A stretch of DNA of 64,000 bases, taken from Crotalaria pallida. Lineage: Eukaryota; Streptophyta; Magnoliopsida; Fabales; Fabaceae. The notes beneath the pieces are model-generated. The model saw only the letters and a list, made by a program, of their open reading frames with translations. It made no database searches and was not told the DNA's origin. Numbering within the stretch: the stretch's first letter is position 1; each line of letters begins with the position of its first letter. The translations under genes and the position numbers were made by a program. Shown piece after piece: positions 57,976-64,000 of this stretch. Location of the stretch: NCBI GenBank assembly GCA_037953625.1, contig CM075653.1:99737639-99801638 (forward strand). The letters are read 5' to 3'.

Positions 57976-58870
57976 ATATTAATTGAGTCCAGGAATTTAA
58001 CCCCATGTTTTAGCCAGGAACCCCATTTTTTAATCCCAGAAATATCTTTTATATTTTTAAATCCCATCGCACCTTTTCAAACCTCACTTTTCAAAATCCC
58101 ATCTTTCTTCTTCCACTTCTCATTTCAAACCTACCCTAACTCTACTTTTCATCTTCACTTCTCATTTCATCTCCCACTTCTCATTTCCTATTTCTCAACT
58201 CCCAACACCCAACGCCGGAAAGGTTTTTTGTTTATTGTGTTTAGCAAGTGTGAAGGTTTTTTTATATTGGGTTTTATCTGAATTAGGGTAGGTTAAGAAA
58301 GTGTGGAATGGAACATTTAGGGTTTTATCAAGAAGAAAAGAGTAACGTGTTTTATGGAATGATTTTCGATGATCCAGTCTCGATCGGAAATAATAATTTT
58401 CGACTCAGGTTTCTCGAAAATTTCATGGAATTTGGTCAAGTTTTTTTCGAGACCTATACGTTAAAAAGGAGTCTAAAAGGATATTTTCGACACTGGTGCG
58501 TTGGAAACAAAACAAACAGGGAAAAAAAAGAAGAAACGCACCTTAAAGAACAAGGTTACCACTTTGCCACGAATACACCAAACAAGGGAAATGTACCTTC
58601 AAGAGTGGAATATGATGCTATGAAAGACAAAAAAAAAATTAAGATGAAAGGTTGTGAGTGTGGAAGGAAGGTTTTGAGTGTTACATTTAGAAATGGAAGG
58701 TTGTATGCGGTTTATGGCAAATGGAAGAAGGAGAGATTAGGGTTTTTATGGAGAGAAAACTGAATGGGATTCATGGATAATTCTTGGGTTCAAATCCAAA
58801 CATTTTCATATTAAAAATAAGGTTTCTTACTAAAACGTGGGGTTCAAATTCCAAGACTCTTCTTAATTTT
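57976..58870. mobile_element. Small terminal-inverted-repeat element carrying an ORF
   Basis: The left end (57992-58013, ggaatttaaccccatgtttt...) and the right end (58830-58852, read on the other strand as ggaatttgaaccccacgttt...) match over about 22 bp with two or three differences. Weaker similarity continues outward for another dozen bases on each side. The element is about 0.9 kb and encloses the ORF at 58308. I cannot define the TSD, so the superfamily is open. A MULE-type non-autonomous element is one possibility. Confidence 0.55.
58308..58763 (+). CDS. Unrecognised 151-codon ORF inside the TIR element
   Basis: It starts MEHLGFYQEEKSNVF and has a globular first half (FRLRFLENFMEFGQVFFETYTLKRSL), a Lys-rich middle (NREKKEETHLKE), and a C-terminus with CECGRKVLSVTFRNGRLY. 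Uninterrupted. A leader-like stretch precedes it. It could be a captured host exon or a fast-evolving element protein. I know no family for it. Confidence 0.35.
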   Translation: MEHLGFYQEEKSNVFYGMIFDDPVSIGNNNFRLRFLENFMEFGQVFFETYTLKRSLKGYFRHWCVGNKTNREKKEETHLKEQGYHFATNTPNKGNVPSRVEYDAMKDKKKIKMKGCECGRKVLSVTFRNGRLYAVYGKWKKERLGFLWREN

Positions 58871-61800
58871 AATGGGTATACATTTCTTTAAAAAAAAAAA
58901 TTGGGACCCCTAAATATTCTGGACCCTAAATATTCTGGACCCTAGACCTGCGTCCCTTAGGCTCAGGTCCAGGGCAGACCTTGCTTAGAATGTTCAGCTT
59001 TCATTCATCTGTCACGTAAGACTAAGTTAAAAATAATTTATACACAAATTCAGGTAAGATCATCCTCCAGTCACTTTAAAAATTAAAGCATGAGAGATTT
59101 TGGAATTGTTCTATTACATCATTTTTTTTCTAATACATTACTACTCTCATCCTTGAGCATTTCCTTTTGTTTGTCTACTCAGCGTTCTTTAAAGCCCAAA
59201 TTTATAAAAAAAAAATTTTTTATCAGCAATTTATAAAATGAAATTGACTCTTAAGCTAGAGGAGAACCAGACAAAGAACATTCCTCACATTTTTTATTTA
59301 TTTATTTATTTTTTTTTTTTGTGATAGCTTTAAGGAGGAATTTACCTACAACAGCGGTATCCCTATAACAAAGAGCATGATAATGGTAAATCCTCTACTT
59401 GAGGTTTGAAATCTTCAAAGCCGGAATAATTTTTTTTTGTTCCATATGTACTTAAGCAATCTCTAGAATGATCTGATCAAAGGTCTTGCATAACAAGGAC
59501 ATTTCTTTATATCAAGCACACCTAGAGATATATATGGGTGCCTATATATAGTTTCCATACTTATTGTTAGATTAGGGTCTGTCCGTTTTCTTTGGGCAGA
59601 CTGATGTAGCATAACATGTCAAGGACAGAAATACTAACTTCGAAGATTATGTTGAATCTTGATAATGAAAAGTAAAATCTTTGTTGTTTTAAATATAAAT
59701 CCTTAAAATATTAGAGAAATAAAATGGTTCATATTTTTATTTGCTATGAATTAATTAAATCAAGTTGTTAGGAGTTTTAGTTAACTCAAGTTGACACTGA
59801 TGGACAAGAAACTGATGAAAGTTGTACAATACACAAAGTGAAAAAAGTAATACAATAGGATAGCATTGATGTTAGAATTTTTTTTACTTATATTCTAAAT
59901 GAGATCTAAACATCATCAAATCTTTCATCATAATTTAACTAATTTATTTCCCAATAATCTTGATTTATAGCATGTGGGGCTGCTTTATAATACTCAAACA
60001 TCTAAGAAGTGTGAACTATCCTTTAGTGTGTTAAGTAGACAAATAATAGAGTCCATGAAATTTGTTCACACCAGTGAGTAACAGAGCATTATCACAATAT
60101 GATCTGATAAGGATTCCAACTATAGAAATTTCAAGATCATAGATAAAGGATTTGATTATAGACGTATTATGTAGTAAAACATTAAAGAAGCACATGGCCA
60201 AAAAGTTATTATGTGTTTGATATAATACGAAAGACTGCTCTTAAGCATGTAAAAAAGGTTTTGTTTGAAAATGCACCATAACCTTTCTAGTCGTGTTTAT
60301 TTCCTTTCACACAATGGAAATGTCTAAATGTGTTAGGATCGTATATTTTCGAGGAATTAACATCCAAAACATTTGATGCATTCAAAACAAGGGTTTTCTT
60401 TTTCAATGTCATTGTGGCATTCTGAGATATAAATGTTAGTAGAATGATAAAACTCATCATTTGATGCATACAATTTAAAAAAATCATTTGAGAAACACTT
60501 AGAACTCCAAAGCAGTAATAGAGTGGAAAAAAGATAAAATCGCAAATATAAAACCTAAGACAAAAAACCCCAACATACCGAACACAACAGTTTTGGATCA
60601 GTGCATACCATACCAACTATGAATTTAGTTATCTTTTGGGTGCAAACCGGCAATCACCTATATCCTTCAACTCTGTTATAGGAACTCAATTGCTTAAGAG
60701 AGCCATATACCTATATGATTACTCTAACAGGTTGAAGATTGGTTCATCGATAAGGTACTTATCATATAAATGGCATAATTATATTCCAAAATCACCTTAT
60801 GGAACTTCTAGGTTTAACAAGAGCATTGTATGGCATGGACCGGCTGATGCTTCATTGTAGAAAACGTAAACCAGATTAAAGGTCTGTGGCTGATGCAGAA
60901 AACAGAAATAGCTTGATGGTTAAGTCCACTCAGATGTAAAAGGGTGAAAGGAAGCAAGGTTTTTTTTTATCATAAGAGAAGTTAATGTGTTTCTTGGAAA
61001 AGGAAAGGTCGCTAGCTCCTTTTATCCATATGGTGGAGATCAACTTGGAGCTAACAATCCATGCAAACCTCAGTCCCCTTTGCCTTTGGGCTTGATGTTT
61101 TACAATTGAAAGATAATCCCTCAAGCATAATCTACTTTTCACCAGTGAACACAAGCAAGTTTGCTCATGTTGGAACTTCCCAGTTTTGTAGGAGTATTGC
61201 AGATTATGGACTGGCTAATGCTGCATTGCAAGTTTGGGGAAGATTTGACATGCGAAAGAATATTCTACAAAAATATCATGACGTATCTTGTTCATGGCCA
61301 ATGCTAATTAACAAGAAGTAATACACCGATCAGATTTGGCCTGTTTCTCAATGATTCATTTCTTCTTGTCACCATTGGCCACAGACGAGACCCGTCATGA
61401 TCATGTTGCAGAATATTCCTTCATAGGACAGTTCCTCCCTAGGCTTGCAATTAAGCATCAACCCATCCGCAGACTGCAATACTCATGATAAGCCGTGACA
61501 TTCCAGTAGTAACAAATTTGTTGGCATCCACTGGTGAAAAGTAGACACCTCTTGATGGGTCATTTTTTTTATATAGTAATATGTCAAGCCCGGAAGGGGA
61601 TTGAGAATTGCATAGATCGATTGTTTACTCTGAGTTTGTCTTAACCACATGGATAAAAGAAGTATGTAGCTTTTCCTTTTCCGGGCCATTAGCTTCTCTT
61701 CGGATAAATCCACTCCACCTGTCCTATTACTTGCCAGATGTTTTTCCATGTGGGTGGACTTATCCTGCAAGCTGCGTTTTGTATTTCTGCATCATCCAAA

Positions 61801-62601
61801 GACCACGTAATCTAGTTTCTGGCCATCACCTCTACCACTTCCATGGGTATATCTTCGTGAATGTCCTGCTCTAGCACATCCATTGTCATATCAGAGAATG
61901 ACAACTAATCAAGATAATTTAATAAGTTTAGCTAAACATATGTAAGGAAAACACAAGAAATACAATAAGGTTTACACAAAGCTGCACGAATAAAATGAAA
62001 AGAAAGGTCAAGCTAAATAAAGTTAAATACAATTTAACGTAAAATAAAACTAGTTAATCCTTCTTGCATAGTAATTAATCACATAAAATCATGACTTCCA
62101 GAACATAATGAGAGCAATTAAACAGTGATTTTCATTCAATAAATCAACCAAGAAGCTCAAGATAAATGGTAAATAATAATCTATGTTCTAAGGTTTGATT
62201 ACCCTAGGTTCGAATCACAACACTACAAATGAAATCAGAACATGATAATAATATGAACAACAACTAAGAAGAAAATAGAACTCACAAAAAATCAAATGAT
62301 TCTCAACGACTTCTGGAAAAATCGACATCGGAAGATAGATGAATATTCAATAGAGAGAAGCTCAAAGGCATTGAATTTGAGAGTAAAAAGTTGAGAGAAA
62401 CCCTAGAGAGAAAAAGAGAAATGGTTTTCGATTCCTAAGGTTAAGAAAGAGAAAAAATGAATGAGAAGAAAAGTGAATAGTGAGACTGTGTGGGTGTTTG
62501 TGTTTTATACGTAATGTGAAAGAAATTTCTAACATATAACCTAAAATTGCATAGTTGTTATGGAACCTTTGAGTAAACTGATAAGAAATTGACACCTAAG
62601 A
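58871..62601. other. No gene recognised
   Basis: AT-rich sequence with mono- and dinucleotide runs. Several short open frames exist (for example 60636-60860 and 61061-61321 on the plus strand, 61483-61770 on the minus strand), but none shows a domain I know. Two of them share a weakly similar phrase (GTSRFNKSIVWHGPADASL and GTSQFCRSIADYGLANAAL), so a diverged duplication of an old gene or element is possible. Confidence 0.4.
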
Positions 62602-64000
62602 TGTAACATCCCGAAAACTAATATTAAATAATATAATTTTAGTGTATAAATATCTATTTAAAGGATGGGATTAAGCCTTAGAAATTGTACAAGGTTGGAA
62701 GGGTAGTATGAGCATAGGCCGACCTAGGATGTGAGATTAGGGCCTCGGCCCGACCCTGGCCGAGCTAGATAAGATTGTGTGCTTATGAACCGAGCTAAAA
62801 GGGGACCCAACGTGAAACCCATTGTCCAGTCTGGATTAGCCGATCTCAGTGTCCTGTCCGAGGGGGAAACTCGGACTACTGCCGTTCCTACAAACCGAGC
62901 CAACGTATCCTAGCCGACGTACCCGAGCCAACACGCCCTAGCTCCTCCATGCCAGCTCATGTGGAGCTGTTAACCCTTTGGTTTTCGTACCGTCCGTACG
63001 GTACTGTCCTTCACTTTATGTCACTATCACTGCTTTATGTCCTTTTCAATGTACTGCTCATGGCTTCCTCAAGAAGCCAATGAATCCTATCCACATATTC
63101 AAGCTTCCCCAAGAAGCCAATGAATCTTAGCCACACAAATATTTCCCCTAAATGAATAAAAGAGAGCCAACATACACAACACAACATTTCTCATTTTTCA
63201 TTCTTCTTCTCCCTACGCCTCACTCTCTTTCTCTCTCATTTTCTTCTCTGAAATCCAGCAACAACAAAACCCTCAAACATATTTTCTTTCTCCCTTACAA
63301 ATCTCCCTCCTCCTCTCCGTCCCCGTTTTGATCTAGAGTCCCTGGGCCGCCGTGAAGTTCGTGTGTAGCGTGGCGTGGTGGTGGCAGCAAGGAGGAAAAG
63401 GATTCAAAGGTGTGAAGCTCCAAGACCAAGCATTAAGGAAAAACCATTCTCAAACCCTCAACTCTTATCTCTCACGGTTTGAGGTAAGGAGTGAGTGTTA
63501 CCTCTACTTGAGTTTGGGTTTCTAGGGTGTTCATAAAGGGTACTAAGAGTGGGTGCTAGATTAGGGAATGGATCTAGGTTAACATGAGAAAGAAAAGGTA
63601 AAAAGGGTAAAGGGAACTAATGAATGAACTAGAGACATGGATGTTAGGTGAGTATGAAATATTGTTATATGCTAAATGATGGTATTTACATGAAGGAGTG
63701 GCCGAATGCTTTATTACTATTATTGATGTTGTATAAGTGTTTATGAGCTTTGATACTTGTTATTTATATCTGTGGCCGAGCTGGGCTAAGCTGAGTGACG
63801 ATAGGAATGGGTATGAGAAGATGGTAGAGATGGAATACAGGAGAGATAGAGTGATAAGTCAGATAATGAGTATGGGTAATGGAAAGAGGAATAAATTAAC
63901 GAGGTGAACTGAGGTGGGCCGAACTAAAAGTAAGGGTTAATAAGATAAGGGGAAATTAAAGAGAAATGGTTGTGTGGTCGGGTCATAGCAGACGCGTACT
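62602..64000 (+). mobile_element. Start of another gypsy-type LTR (element K), cut by the window end
   Basis: It begins tgtaacatcccgaaaac, the same kind of terminus as E and F, preceded by the candidate target site taaga. The first 400 bp contain many 'ccgag(c)' words. A leader with aataaaag at about 63155, a CT-rich stretch (63180-63330) and a splice-donor-like gaggtaagg at 63482 suggest the promoter and R region of an LTR. The 3' end is outside the window, so the TSD cannot be tested. Confidence 0.6.

Noticed and set aside
1..64000. tRNA and rRNA genes
   Set aside because: I saw no cloverleaf-like stretch with A and B box words and no rRNA-like conserved blocks. A covariance-model scan would settle it.

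Overview
This window is plant nuclear DNA, most likely from a legume. I infer that from the element families: SIRE-type Ty1/copia elements, Tat-type Ty3/gypsy elements, Athila-like elements and a CACTA element. Other support is AT-rich intergenic sequence, GT-AG introns, and captured plant eIF4A and HMGB exons. I see no intact host gene, no tRNA or rRNA gene and no CRISPR array. Nearly everything is transposable element, arranged as a deep nest whose borders can mostly be placed to the base from target-site duplications (TSDs).

Layout. The outermost layer is a SIRE-like copia element B: its internal 3' region at 1-94 and 51336-52938, its 3' LTR at 52939-55988, and its 5' part outside the window. 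Inside B lies copia element A (95-51335). A's 5' LTR is split by gypsy/Tat element D (514-20385, minus strand, TSD ggttg). D is in turn split by the gag-only SIRE-like element C (1415-10352, TSD cagtt). C holds two solo LTRs (5274-5938 and 8050-9699). The gag of A is split by E (21829-30390), a long LTR-like insertion that carries a plant-mobile-domain gene fragment and a small Athila-like deletion derivative G (22583-26661, TSD atact). It is split again by F, a 3.5-kb solo LTR (31168-34700, TSD aaagg). The pol of A is split between integrase and RT by a CACTA-type DNA transposon J (37176-47741, TSD aaa). J carries exons of two host genes, a DEAD-box eIF4A and an HMG-box protein, and was itself hit by Athila-like element H (38133-45278). 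Removing each insertion with one TSD copy restores the reading frame or exon below it, which is strong internal support for the borders.

Right of the nest (55989-64000) are a 5'-truncated LINE (57206-57965) and a small terminal-inverted-repeat element with a 151-codon ORF (about 57976-58870). Then comes AT-rich sequence in which I recognise no gene, and from 62602 the start of another gypsy-type LTR that runs off the window.

Function. The elements are mostly dead. A has intact RT-RNase H but broken gag and integrase; D has all domains but many stops and frameshifts; C, G, H, E and F lack pol. The most interesting content is cargo. D holds an antisense two-exon gene with its own TATA box. E holds a spliced plant-mobile-domain gene. 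H holds a plant-transposon-domain ORF. J holds a chimeric pair of captured host gene fragments. Several repeat families also carry a private short palindromic motif, repeated many times within the LTR or subterminal region.
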